The position numbers were made by a program, and so were the translations under genes. The notes under the pieces were generated by a model. The model saw only the letters and a program-made list of their open reading frames with translations. It was not told the origin of the DNA and did no database searches. From Galeopsis tetrahit (taxonomy: Eukaryota; Streptophyta; Magnoliopsida; Lamiales; Lamiaceae), in NCBI GenBank assembly GCA_963675135.1, contig OY776121.1, positions 80,498,875 through 80,562,874 of the forward strand: a stretch of DNA of 64,000 bases, written 5' to 3'. Numbering within the stretch: position 1 is the stretch's first letter; the number at the start of each line of letters is the position of its first letter. Of this stretch, positions 10,758-22,100 are shown piece by piece.

Positions 10758-12497
10758 TGTTGTTCCCAAAGTTGAGTTAAGATTGAGTAAGCTAAGAAAG
10801 TCTAGAGGGGAGGGGTGAATAGACTTTCAAAAATCTTTCCAAAATATCAGAATATGCAATGCGGAATTTAGTCTTCTTATGTACTGTACTGTGCTTACTC
10901 AGCTCAGATCAGTACTTTCAGAATAATATGGGCCTTACTAGTTTATACTCAACTTTTATCTAGATCTTTATCTTTGTAAATTCTACTATTCTTGATTAAA
11001 CAATTCAAACAAATATCAAACAGTAAAGTAAAGAACACAGAATTTTATAGTGGTTCGACAAATGTCTACATCCACTCTCACAACTCCAGTTGTGAAGGTT
11101 TATTACTCTTCTTGAGCTTCTTGTGGCTTAAAGTCCCAAGATTAAGACTTTGATCTTTTCGATTATACCTCCAGGTATATCTTCGATCTACTAGTAATTC
11201 TACAAGTAACTAGCACACTTGTTTTACAAAATACAAACTTAAACTTGAAAAGTAAAACTTCTCTTTGAATAGCCTTTGATTCTTCTCTTCAATTCAGTGG
11301 CTTCTTCTTCTTCAATCTCCTTTAACTCTGTGAGTAATTCTTGCTTGTAGACTTGCTCTTGATTTCTCTAAGATCAGTAATTGCTTCAGTAGTCTTCAGT
11401 AGTAGGAGATCATACAGTATTTATAGAATTTAGTATGACAGTTAGCAGTTTGTGAACTAACTTTCAACTAACTCTAAAAACTGTTTTTGTAACTTCTTCT
11501 TGTAACCGACTTTGTAACTTCCTTCAACTTCCAAGTCAGCATATCTTCAATAAATCTCCAGTTACACCTTAAATAAGCTTTCCAAACTTATTCTTCAATT
11601 TCACTAAATCAGCACAGTAACTTACTGCTCTGATTTTTACTCTTCGGATTTTACTCTGCTGATTTTTACTCTTCTGACTCAATCAGCACAGTAACTTAAA
11701 ACTGTTCAAAACTTCTCCAGATTGCTTCTCAGCTTATCTTCAACTCTTCTTGAAGTCTTCTTATCCTGAAGTAGTCCTCTGAGTCTTCTTAGTCTTCTGA
11801 TCTTCATCTAATCTATTCCTAATCTAGTGTTCTGATTTTACTGTTCTGAGCTTTACAATGCTGAATACAACAAAATACAACTTTACAAATATAAAACCTA
11901 TCTATACATCAACTGAACTATATACAGATGAGTATATCTAAGTCCTACACTATAAGTTGTCTATACAATACAAAACATCAGCTTAGTTCCTATCAGTTCA
12001 TATATCAGATCAGTAAACCAATAAGATCAGTAACTCATAAGATCAGTAACTCATGTAAGTTCAATAACTTCCATATAAGATCAGTAAATACTAAGATCAG
12101 TAAACATTTAAGATCAGTAACTTACATATCAGATCAGTAAGCATATCAGATCAGTAAGTACATCAGATCAGTAACTCAGATCTCAAATATTTCATATAAG
12201 ATCACTAAAAATATTCTCAGTTTCCACACTAAGATCAGTAATCTTATTTCACATGACTCAGTTAAGATCAGTAATTTTATTCTTACTATTACTAAATAAG
12301 ATCAGTAAACTTACTTCAGTTAGCATTAAGATCAGTAAACTCAATCTTAAGTTTCTCATCAGATTAGTAAGCTTATATTCAGATGACTTAGTTAAGATGA
12401 CTTAGAACCACATATATCACTAACTTTAAGTTGCTTTTGGCCATCAAAACATACTTTCATCAACTAGAACATTGTTTATAGGATTCATATCCCAACA
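10758..12497 (-). repeat. 3' LTR of SIRE-like element
   Basis: 1740 bp, TGTTG...CAACA. I see about five single-base differences from the 5' LTR at 33955 (for example near 11097, 11384, 11557, 11948 and 11957). It carries a TATA-like CTATAAATAC on the minus strand near 11418-11427 and the GATCAGTAA array at its U3 end (12006-12365). Confidence 0.95.
12006..12365 (-). promoter_or_regulatory. GATCAGTAA motif array in U3 (3' LTR)
   Basis: Thirteen exact copies of GATCAGTAA (TTACTGATC in the element's sense) plus variants GATCACTAA and GATTAGTAA occur in about 360 bp, at irregular spacing of roughly 10-40 bp. The array lies at the start of U3, where enhancers of LTR promoters usually sit. I infer a binding-site array. 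The same array is in the 5' LTR at about 35203-35562. Confidence 0.65.
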
Positions 12498-12511
12498 ATT
12501 TCCCCCTTTTT
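12498..12511 (-). other. Polypurine tract of SIRE-like element
   Basis: On the minus strand the tract reads AAAAAGGGGGAAAT, directly against the inner end of the 3' LTR. That is the expected place and composition for the plus-strand primer of reverse transcription. Confidence 0.88.
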
Positions 12512-12725
12512 GATGAAGCCAAAACTACTTAAATGTTAATAAATCAGTAGTTAAGTATGTAGTCAATCATAACAGTTCATCAATTCAGAAATCCAGATTC
12601 ATATTCAAATAAGTTCAGATATTACAATTAATCACAGAATATGAAATAAACACAAAATATACACATAAAGATTAAGGATAGAAATGTTATCTTCTGAGCT
12701 TGTCCTTCATCTTCATTTTGCATCT

Positions 12726-14189
12726 TCAAATTCTGAATGCCACATACATTCTTGCCTTGATATCCATCATGTGTTGATGATCAGTAATTCCTTCTTCCTT
12801 GATAATCTCAGCAATAATGTTGTTAATTTCCTTATAATCAGGTTCTCCACTTTCCAGTCTTGGAGGTTCCCAATTAGGTTCTTCAGGGCACAAAATCTTT
12901 GTTCCAGCACGATTAGCCACTTGTGCTATGTCTTCCCAGAATTCTTGATCAATGTTCAGCATAAATTCTTCAAAATCAACAAATTCTGCTTCTTTGCTAG
13001 AATGATCACCAAACTTCTTCACAATGAAGTTAGCAATCTGCCATTTCTTCTTCAAATTTTTCCAGTATTCCATATGTTCAGTCAACACAATGAAATCCAC
13101 AAAGTTTTCATCTTGAAAATCTTTGTTAAACAGTCCTTCAGCTTTCTTCTTAGCATTCATCTTTTTCTTCAAAGCTGTGACTCGATTATCAAATCTTGTC
13201 TTCAAGAACTTGACATCCTTTTCTTTCTTCTTTTTCAAACTTTCCTCTTCACTTGTCATAACAACTTTCATTTTGCTCTTTGATCTAGTCATTCTTTCAG
13301 CTTCTTCCTCTTGTTGTTCTTCATCAGATAGAACTAGCTTCCTTTTCCTCTGACTTGAACTTCCAGGAATTTCAGGTCTTTTCTCAACAATTTCTTGACC
13401 TTGTTGTTTTTGTTGCTTTCTTTGCTTCAGCTTTTCATTCAAAATATGAATTTCAGCTCTTAATTCATCCTGACTTACAACCAGCTGAGCTTGTTGTAAC
13501 TGTGTTTGTTCCATCACTTGTCTTGTCCTGTCTTCCCCCTTTTTGGCTTCATCATGCCACTCCTTCAGGGAAGATATGTGTTGCTCCAGCTTCTTATGCA
13601 ACACCTGAGACAAATTCTTCTCTTGGACTCTATGAAGGTCAAAAATTTTGGACATTGTATACTCCATTACCTTCTCATAAGAGTGTTCAGACTGCATCTT
13701 GTTCATCCTTTCAGTAGCTTCCTGAAACATTTGAACAGCAGCTTCCATCTGTGCTTGAAGTTCAGCATTCTGCTTTTTCAATTTTTCAAATTCAGAAACA
13801 TCAGAATCCTTCTCAACATGATCTGTTCTGATCTCTTCTTGCACATCCTCAATAGGATCAGTAGATTGAATAGGAATGCTTTCCAATTCTTCAGCATTTA
13901 CATCCTGAGTGTCAACAGCATCAGTTTCCTCAATCACAACAGTTTCTTCAAGTTCAACAGTGTTCTCAAACACCTCTGTTGCATTGATAATGTCTTCATC
14001 AATATCCATAAAATCTTCTTCAGCAGCAGTTTCTTCAACACCCTTCTCTTCACTAAATAAATCTTCATCAGAGACAGGAGTTGCAATCTTCTCAACAGTG
14101 TACTTGATCCCTGTTAATCTTTCAACAAGAAGTACAACAGATTCTGGAGTGACTAACTCAAGAAAAGAGTTAACACCAGCTGCTTGCAT
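12726..14189 (-). CDS. SIRE third ORF, C-terminal part (487 codons)
   Basis: This reading frame continues the frame of the ORF at 14226-15794 and is cut off from it only by a TGA at 14226-14228 and 12 codons. The listed start is the first ATG after that stop, so a separate start is not proven. The protein is acidic at the N-terminus (residues 25-130, many E and D). It then has a predicted coiled coil (about 130-265, starting EFEKLKKQNAELQAQMEAA), a basic NLS-like SQRKRK followed by an E-rich stretch, and further lysine-rich segments (KKKKEK, KKKMNAKKK). I see no signal peptide, transmembrane helix or enzyme motif. It lies in the env-like position of SIRE elements but does not look like an envelope protein. 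Function unknown. Confidence 0.7.
   Translation of the reverse strand: MQAAGVNSFLELVTPESVVLLVERLTGIKYTVEKIATPVSDEDLFSEEKGVEETAAEEDFMDIDEDIINATEVFENTVELEETVVIEETDAVDTQDVNAEELESIPIQSTDPIEDVQEEIRTDHVEKDSDVSEFEKLKKQNAELQAQMEAAVQMFQEATERMNKMQSEHSYEKVMEYTMSKIFDLHRVQEKNLSQVLHKKLEQHISSLKEWHDEAKKGEDRTRQVMEQTQLQQAQLVVSQDELRAEIHILNEKLKQRKQQKQQGQEIVEKRPEIPGSSSQRKRKLVLSDEEQQEEEAERMTRSKSKMKVVMTSEEESLKKKKEKDVKFLKTRFDNRVTALKKKMNAKKKAEGLFNKDFQDENFVDFIVLTEHMEYWKNLKKKWQIANFIVKKFGDHSSKEAEFVDFEEFMLNIDQEFWEDIAQVANRAGTKILCPEEPNWEPPRLESGEPDYKEINNIIAEIIKEEGITDHQHMMDIKARMYVAFRI
13532..13546 (-). other. Internal polypurine-tract-like sequence in ORF3
   Basis: On the minus strand this reads AAAAAGGGGGAAGA, the same A5G5 core as the real tract at 12498. 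The neighbouring nine bases GATGAAGCC are the reverse complement of those at the real tract. It may be chance, because it also encodes part of a charged coiled coil. Confidence 0.35.
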
Positions 14190-14225
14190 TTGTTCTGCTT
14201 CCCAATCATCAAAGATTGAAGCACC

Positions 14226-15794
14226 TCACATTCCTTCCATGATAGCTAAACATTCCTTCAAAGTACTCCTCTTAAGATACACCCAAGTGCCTATCCTAAG
14301 GAGCTTCTCAAACTCAACAGAGCTCTCATCCAAACCAGGAAATTGTTTCAACAGTGCTATCCTTAAATCAATTCTGATTCTATCTTCCTTATCACAGATA
14401 GTGTACTCCATCAAATCAGCAGGTTTGGGAGTAATAAACTCAGGTTCAGGAGAAGATGAAATATCAATGGGCTCAGAAGAAGGTTCAAATTCATGTTCAG
14501 TAGAGTGAGCATGAACCTGTAATGGGGATTGATGTGGTGAAGATTGATGTGAAGTTTGTTGTTGAGGGGTAGAAATAGAAGTAGGCTCAAAGGTAGTGAG
14601 CTGAGGTGATGAATGGGGAGTGTTCTGAGTCTCAGAAAAATAGTGATCTGATCCTCCAGAACATGAAGGTTGAGGGTTTTGGGGTTCAGGTTGGCTTGGT
14701 TCAGAATCAGAAGGGGTAGGGGAGATAACAACCAACTTCCTCCTAACACTCCTTGATTTAGTCCTCTTATGAATAGCAATTGGACTAGGAACACTAACCT
14801 CTTGCTCATCTGAGCTTGACTGCACCACAGTTTCCACAAAACGAACTGTTGGTTCCGAGGCAGCAGTAGCAGACCTTCCTCTCCTTAGTGTAGTACTGCT
14901 CGGATCATGCTTTGATTTTGATCTAACCTCAGTTTGATCATCCTCCGATTGGTACATTGAAGCTCCAGACTCCACTGCTTCAATTTCTTGAGTGTGTTCC
15001 AAGGGGTTATCTTGTTCAAATTGAACAGACTCCTTCTTCATCAAGAACTTCCCATGATGGAATTTCTTGGGATTACTCCAATATGGTTTCTTCACCAGCT
15101 GAGGCAGCAAGAAACTCAGCTTGTTTCCAAACCCTAACTTTGATTTCAGTGAGAATTCCAAAGTGTCCTCATCAAACAAAACCTTTTCCTTTTCAGTCAT
15201 TAACCTCTCCAGGAAGAATCCTTGCCAATCACCTTCCACTCTGTCGATGATCGCAGCCATAATTCTAATTTTAAAACTCGATAAGGCATCCTGGCTATGA
15301 TGTTGCCCTAACAAGCATTTTCCAGCAATATCCATTAAGAACTGCAATCCAGTAGGAAGTACATCCTTCTTTAAATTCGTCAAGGTCTCTGTCTCAACAC
15401 CTGTCCATCTTCCTACGCACTCCTTTTCTTCTCCAGCTTTGTAGGTCATGATATCCACTGGACCTTGTGGTAAGTCCAACATTACTTCGAGAATGTCTCT
15501 CGTAATGGTGACTTTGTGTCCAGCTAGCATGGAGTGAACACCATTTTTGTCTCCTTGGAGTTGTAGATAGAATTCCACCGCTTCCGGTTCGTAAACATTT
15601 GCGGGAAATGACTCCAGAAACTTCCTTAGGCCGCATTCTTCACACATGTTTAAGATAGCTTGATTTTCTGCACTGTGTCTGCCATTGAAGTAGACAGCGT
15701 TCTCCACGAAAATTCCCTTCTTTCGCATCCATAAATTCGAATCAAAAGTTCCTGCGACTTGGTTAGCTTCATTGATAATATTGACAGTTGCCAT
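14226..15794 (-). CDS. SIRE third ORF, N-terminal part (522 codons)
   Basis: Starts at an ATG (MATVNIINEANQVAGTFDSN) about 400 bp inside the CACTA insertion point. Residues 20-240 form a globular region of the kind often labelled 'putative plant transposon protein domain' in plant gene sets. I recognise the style (NMCEECGLRKFLESFP, CLLGQHHSQDALSSFKIRIM), but this is from memory, not a search. Residues 255-460 are low-complexity, rich in S, P, Q, T and H, with basic clusters LRRGR and KRTKSRSVRRK that could act as nuclear localisation signals. The end returns to ordered sequence before a TGA. No hydrophobic membrane segment or signal peptide is present. It would be expressed from the retrotransposon RNA or a spliced or internal transcript. 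Confidence 0.72.
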   Translation of the reverse strand: MATVNIINEANQVAGTFDSNLWMRKKGIFVENAVYFNGRHSAENQAILNMCEECGLRKFLESFPANVYEPEAVEFYLQLQGDKNGVHSMLAGHKVTITRDILEVMLDLPQGPVDIMTYKAGEEKECVGRWTGVETETLTNLKKDVLPTGLQFLMDIAGKCLLGQHHSQDALSSFKIRIMAAIIDRVEGDWQGFFLERLMTEKEKVLFDEDTLEFSLKSKLGFGNKLSFLLPQLVKKPYWSNPKKFHHGKFLMKKESVQFEQDNPLEHTQEIEAVESGASMYQSEDDQTEVRSKSKHDPSSTTLRRGRSATAASEPTVRFVETVVQSSSDEQEVSVPSPIAIHKRTKSRSVRRKLVVISPTPSDSEPSQPEPQNPQPSCSGGSDHYFSETQNTPHSSPQLTTFEPTSISTPQQQTSHQSSPHQSPLQVHAHSTEHEFEPSSEPIDISSSPEPEFITPKPADLMEYTICDKEDRIRIDLRIALLKQFPGLDESSVEFEKLLRIGTWVYLKRSTLKECLAIMEGM

Positions 15795-16193
15795 TTGAGA
15801 TTTTAGTAGAAATCAAATTTTGCAGAGGTTAAGAATTTAAGATATTTCCAGAAATGAACTCGTAAGAATGAAGAAGATGAAGTGTGATTGTTTTTGTTAT
15901 AATTCAAAACCAATCTAGGGCTAGGATTGAATTAGATTATTATAAAGAATGGTTGGGATTAAATCTCGAAATTCGAGTTAAACAATAACTGTTCACATTC
16001 TAGAAACAATCTTAATTTTTGGAGCCAACTAGTGTTTGATAAATACACCACAATTTTTAGGTTTAGAAATAGAGGAGTGTATTAATCTTCTCTATCAATA
16101 ATCTGAAAATATGAACAATTTTTGACTTAGAATAATCTAAACCAAAAGACTGTTCTGATGCAAATCAGCACAGTAGTTTCCAAAACAATTTCA
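15795..16193. other. SIRE spacer between CACTA insertion and ORF3
   Basis: A 400-bp non-coding stretch upstream of the ORF3 ATG on the minus strand. It contains one CAGCACAGTAG motif like those beyond the CACTA element, confirming that both sides belong to one retrotransposon. The last three bases, TCA, are the CACTA target duplication. Confidence 0.7.
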
Positions 16194-17208
16194 CACTACA
16201 GGAAATTTGAGAAATCGCGACGACAACAATTCGTCATAAAAGCATCAATTTTCGTCACGAAATGTGTTTGACGGCGATTTTTCTCCGTCGCAATGAAGGT
16301 CGCCGTAGGTGCGTCGCATTAGGTAAATGTGACTTTATTTGAATTCGTCATCAGAAGTCATGTTTTGGTGACGCTAAAGTTTACCGTCGTTGTGTTATTC
16401 TATATATGGTGACGAATAAAGTGTCACCTTTGACACTGAATTTTGTCGCTAAATATGACATTTCGTCACTAAAAGCTCAACTTTAAATGACGTTTTGATT
16501 TATTGTCACTAAAATATTAATTTTTAGCGACGATTATTCATTTCATGTCAACCTTTTAAAATTGTAATGACGAAATTTCCGTCACGATTAGATTAATTAT
16601 TTCGTCGTAATTTATATAGTTCGTCGCCAAATAGTTCAACTTTACATGACGATTTTATTTATTGTCACTAAAATATTAATTTTTAGTGACGATTTTTTCC
16701 AATTTCTATCGCATTTGTCAAATTTTAGTGACAACATTATCGTCACAATTAAATGACTAATTTTGTCACCTTTTATATAGTTTGTCACCAAAGAATAACA
16801 CTTTAGTGATAAAATTTTAATCGTTGTTATATATATACATGTATAATGACAATCCAATGCGTCACGAAAGGATAATATTCAATGACAAAATGTTTACGGT
16901 CACTAAATAGCGTAGAAATGATGACGAAACATGTTTGTCATAAGAAATATTATTTATTAACGAATATGATATTTGTCACTAAATTTTTAGATATAATGAC
17001 AGCATATATTTCGTCTTCATTTAAATTTTTCATCACAAAAGAATTAAGCTATTGTTACAAAGTTTTTATCGTCATTATATGTGCATATATATAATGACAA
17101 CACAATTTGTCATTAAATAGTAAGTAATGTTTTTGTGACAAAATAACAATCATCATAAAAAATATATACATTGTGACAACATCTATAATCATTACTAAAT
17201 TAGTATAC
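16194..17208. repeat. Left subterminal repeats of CACTA
   Basis: Many short repeats in both orientations with the cores CGTCAC, GTGACGA and TTTGTCACTAAA occur over about 1 kb directly inside the left end. They become more degenerate inward. No gene overlaps. Confidence 0.85.
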
Positions 17209-17240
17209 TACAAGAAATTTGAGAAATCGCGAAAAAAAAA
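17208..17240 (+). repeat. Second, internal copy of the CACTA left end
   Basis: ACTACAAGAAATTTGAGAAA followed by TCGCG repeats the outer left terminus (CACTACAGGAAATTTGAGAA at 16194) about 1 kb inside the element, with one G-to-A change and the first C missing. Confidence 0.7.
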
Positions 17241-17429
17241 ATTCATCATAAAATGTCATTTTTTGTCATATAATCACGTCATATTGTCATGGTAAACAAA
17301 TTTCAACTGGTATATTGTTAAAAAAAAAAAAATTACAACGTCAATAAATAAAAAATAAGAATTTACATTAACAAATGCAATGCCAGAAAAAAAAAAAAAA
17401 CAACTTGAGGAAGATTGTACTCCTCAAAA

Positions 17430-19490
17430 ACTTATTTGCAAGTGTTAGCGCGCTCCACCTTTTTGCAGATCAAACCATGATGGTGAAAGCTAATCTTTTG
17501 TAGGGATATCCTGTAAAATTTTCATATTAGTGAATATATATTCTAAAAGAATATATAAAAGTTAAACAATAGTACTATTTTATATTACCAATACTCAAAT
17601 TAAATGCTAAAGTACAAATATTTTAAAAAAAAAGTGACTAACAATATACATACCTTAAAGTTATATAATTTTATTAGTTAGCCAATCGTTTGTTGATATT
17701 TACATTTGTTGAAGCAATTGGTCTTTCAAACTAGTCGTTTCGATACCATTCTCAACCAGACATTTGTCACCTGTTAAACATAAATTATGTCAAACATATA
17801 TAAATTAGAAAGTATGAAAATACATGTGATAATGTAGAGAATTTGAGCTTGTCCAATTATGATTTGAATATCATTATCACTCCGAATCTAATCAATGGCA
17901 ACTAATTAGGAATTATCAAGTTAAACATCTCATCCTGAAAACGGGGTAAGACAAATAGACAACGTTATCAAAAGTAAAAAGCAACTATCTACAATTATCT
18001 TGGAATTGAACTAACAAGCAATCATGAAAGCACTATCACTGTAAACATTAATAACTTTAGCCAAAAAAAATTCTCTCAATGTGAACTCTTTCTTTTCAAA
18101 TATGCCAATGATCTCACCAACCTATATCCATACTCATAGAATGATGAAACATCTATATTACTGGATCAGGAAATAGAGAAGCCATATATTGTTGTACATA
18201 TATGCTCATGTGTATTATCATAAATCAGTTCAATGATAACTAAATATTGAGAAACAATATCACATATAGTATTACAGGGTTTCATTAAAAAAAAAAACTA
18301 AAATGTCAGCTAGACCGAAGTACTCCTGCAATCCCCTCTAGCTTAACATCAATATACTTAACTGCAAAAGCATATGATAAACTGATGAAAAGAGATGACT
18401 AACCAGTTTATATAATAAGTATTCATAAGCATCCACTAAAGCCTTTAATCCAATGAATTTTCTTTAGCCATTAGTCTAGATTCTACTACATCCAGAATCT
18501 TATTCGCACTTGTTAATGGGCAGCTCATTCTCAAAAAAAAATTAACACTGAATTTTTATGTACAAACCATACATATATACAATATCTCATAAGAGGTTTT
18601 GTTAGTAACAAGTCTTGCAGCATGTTTTATGATTCAACATATGTGAAATCGCTTCCGAAATCTCTCTCTCGATTGGACCGATTTTATTTCAAGATATATG
18701 TCTCAGTTTCAAGTTCTAATTGCTACAACAGACAACGACAACAGGGCACGCATACCTCATATAAAATTTTAATTTTTAAACAGATTGCATTTCAATTCTA
18801 CCAATTCAACAAATTGCAACATATATATATATACACTCTCACACAAAGCAAATCACTATTCACTTTCAATATATATATATACACGAAGCACACAGATACA
18901 TATATACTCACACACGACACATAGATATATATATATATATATAATAACAATAATAATATTCACATGTATAGATATATATACTCTGACACACCAAATATTA
19001 TGTATACGCACACACAACCACTATTCACCATAATATATACTCACACCATTACACAAATTTGATATGAATTCGATTAACGTATTAACATCCAATTATGAAT
19101 TGTTTATGAATTTCGCGGTAGTACCCGGTGTCGCCAAAATAGTCGGGGATCCATTAGTGTCCAGTGGTATTGGGGAAGAAGAAGAACAACCAAGGATTAA
19201 TTTTTCTTTTCTGCGCAAAATTTGGATTAAGAATAAGAAGGTATGAATATTCTAGATTTTTGTAATCTCGTACACAATTTGGGAATGAGAAATTTAGGGT
19301 TTTCCATTTGGGCTTGAGGGATCGAATGAGAAACGTCTCTCCTCTTCTTTGGATGAGAACCGCCTCTTTTTAACGCTAGTTTCTCAAAAATTTCAAAATT
19401 TCTATTTGAGCGCCAAATTTATTTATTCATCGGTCAAACCAAATGAAAAGAATTGTAAATTAATATTTAATTTTTTTAAAAAAACCTTAT
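17430..19490. other. CACTA interior, left part, no gene recognised
   Basis: A+T-rich sequence with CA/TA-rich microsatellite-like stretches (18820-19040: TATATA mixed with ACACACTCACAC). A short open stretch at 19064-19246 (with the string VVPGVAKIVGDP) ends at an apparent GT boundary. It could be an exon fragment, but I do not recognise it. Confidence 0.4.
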
Positions 19491-19492
19491 TA

Positions 19493-19731
19493 CTCCTCCG
19501 TTTCAAGATTTTATGCACACTTTTCTTAACGGGCGTCCCAACATATTTTGCACACTCCAAAAAAGGAAACAATAATACCAATAACACCCCTCTTTTATTT
19601 TACCTTTCTCTTTCACTTTAATCAATGAATTACCAATAATACCCCTCTTTTATTTTACCTTACACATCATTTTATTCCATTTTCTTAATCTTCGTGGTCA
19701 AAGTGTGCATAAAATCCTGAGACGGAGGGAG
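19493..19731. mobile_element. Stowaway MITE inside the CACTA element
   Basis: Ends CTCCTCCGTTTCAAGATTTT and the inverted AAAATCCTGAGACGGAGGGAG, with TA flanks (19491-19492 and 19732-19733). This is a third Stowaway subfamily in the window, marked by TATGCACACTTTTCTTAA near each end. Confidence 0.9.
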
Positions 19732-20339
19732 TAATATTTATGCCATATATTAAGTATAATTACAATACAACATTCTTTCAAAAAAAACATTTTAATTTAT
19801 ATTTAAAATAAATTTAAAATCCATAAAGGTAGATTTTTCAGAATTCCTGCCCAATTTTTTCATCCAAGATCTTTAATTTCAATTATTTAAGATTTTACAA
19901 GATTTTATAATACCTAATTATAATATATATCAAATTTATTAGATTTATTAATTATTTATTTTCTATTCTTTTCAAATTTAAGGTTTTTAATTTAGAAATG
20001 TTATTTTATTTTGCCAGATTTCAATTATTTACAACATTTTGCAATATTTTAATTAAAATTTATCAAATTTTAGAAATTTTAAGATTTTTTTCAAGATTTT
20101 ATCGTACCTGGTTTTAATAAATATAAGTGTGCACTTTTTTGTTTACGAAATATAATAAAATAATATATTTAGTACAAGTGGTTTGATTGAGAGTGAAAAA
20201 TAATAATAAGTGAATTTAAGATGAAGTATGATTAAATAATAGATGTAACACATCACTAGTACAAGTTATGTATTGTTTCAAATAATTGTTATGTTTGTGA
20301 TGCCAAATAGACAGATATAAGTAAAAAAAAAAACCATTA

Positions 20340-20720
20340 TTTTATGGCATAACTTTAAAATCGAGTCGAGTCAAGTAGTATCATAATTAAATTCAAATAA
20401 TAAGTAAACGAGTCAAGTCTAATAATAGAAGTGTAAACGAGTCGAATCAAGCTCGAACTCGACTCGAGCTTGATCGCGCTCAATTCTATTGAACTCGAGC
20501 TTAACTCGATGAAAAACTCCAAATACTCAAGTTTGGCTCGATAAATTTTACAACATTATTTATTTTATTTATAAATAAATAAGTATATTTACAAATAGTT
20601 TATATATTATGGGTAAAATAGTAAAAAATCACGTGAACTCGATTAGTATTACTGAACTCAATCTCAAGTCGATTTAAATTTATTTTTTTTAGTCGAGCAT
20701 GAGTAGGACATCGTGAGATG
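20340..20720. repeat. GAGTCGA/CTCGAGC-rich dispersed repeat
   Basis: The segment is dense in the words GAGTCGAGTC, GCTCGAACTC and CTCGAGCTTG, partly palindromic. I see no ends and no coding function. Confidence 0.45.
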
Positions 20721-21699
20721 GCTCGACTCACTTGCACCCTATTTTGGGCCATAACATATCGCGTGAGAATCATACCTAAACCGACGATGATGTGGAACAT
20801 ATTCAAATGAATATTTAGCGATCAAGGATTGAGCAAAGGGTGATCGTCGACAAAATTCAAAATGAGAGTAACTTTTGAATGTGGGCTCAAAATCACTATT
20901 ATAATACCTTTATGGAATCAGAACGACGTTTCTCAGCCGCACAATGATATAAGGGCACCTAGGCATACATTCAAACAGTTGACAGTCCATTAGGCCAGTT
21001 TTCCGTTTTGGACTAGTTTTTTCTTCAAGCAAAAATAATAACTGAAATCGAACCGCCCTAATACCCATTTTGGTTACGGTCTGTGAACTCGAATCCATGT
21101 CTGTGCACACACATATTTTCCAATAAAATCTTTTGTTGGATAATATAGCATACATATAAGTTATGTGTTAGTAGTTTCAAATTTCCATACTTCACTATAC
21201 CATAATAAAACAAGAGTTGAATCAAGTAATTAGATTGATTTCAACAGTGTTTTACTATTCTCAATTTATATATAACTTTTGTTCGATTTATATCACCAAG
21301 TGATTAATGTGCTAAATAATCACTTCTCCAATGCCAAATCTAGTAAATCAATTAAAATATGATGAGAAAATTTTAATTTATTATCATGAAAAATACACTT
21401 AAAATTATTACACAATATTAATTTTATTAAAAAAAGCCCAATCCAAATAAATCTCATATTATAAAAATAAAGAATGCACTCAAAATATATTACAAAATAT
21501 TCTCAACCAAAATTATGTAGTATATACTTATGCATTTTAAATATATATAAATAAATTGAATATGATATAAAAGAAAACAATTTAAAGATAAAATGAATTT
21601 ATCTGCAAAATATATGGTCAGGAAAAAATTGGCGCATAAGAAAAAAATATGGCGCGTAGGATTTTTATTTTTTGGAAAAAGGCGGGTAAGGCATAAGGA

Positions 21700-22100
21700 A
21701 AACCTAAAGTCCTAATCTAAATTCCTAATCTTACACAAAAAGATCATCCCACTCTCGTCATTAAATCCGTAATTCACAATACCTCAATTCTAAAACCCTT
21801 TTTTGCCGCTGTGCCCTGCGCTAATCGATTTCGCCTACCACGTACATTTTCTACGATTTGAGTCCATGTCTCAATATATAGTGGGACTGTTGAATCGGTG
21901 TTCTTGAATGTTTGCGTCTGGGTTCCACACAAACGCTCACCCTTCTTTTTTTCACAGACGCCCTAGTAGTCGCCCCCACCCTCTGTCGGGTTCTCACAAG
22001 GTGATGCTCGCTCTTCGGTTTTTTTTTTTTTATGGACGCTCTTCCTTGTTAAGAAACCGTCAACCGTTGTTGATTTATGCGTTTGACTCTCACTCAACTC
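21700..22100 (+). other. Gene-like first-exon region carried by CACTA
   Basis: A local rise in G+C with a plant 5'-leader look is followed by a short ORF at 21908 and a plausible splice donor (CAACTCAG/GTATCC near 22100). About 3 kb of T-rich, intron-like sequence follows. The short ORF (MFASGFHTNAHPSF) resembles no family I know. I infer a captured promoter and first exon. Confidence 0.35.

Noticed and set aside
12684..14508. Long plus-strand ORFs over the SIRE third ORF
   Set aside because: They are shadows of the minus-strand ORF3, with composition-driven F/S/L-rich translations and no recognisable motifs.
18785..19033. 82-codon ORF with repeated YIYI residues
   Set aside because: It is a translation of TA/CA microsatellite sequence.
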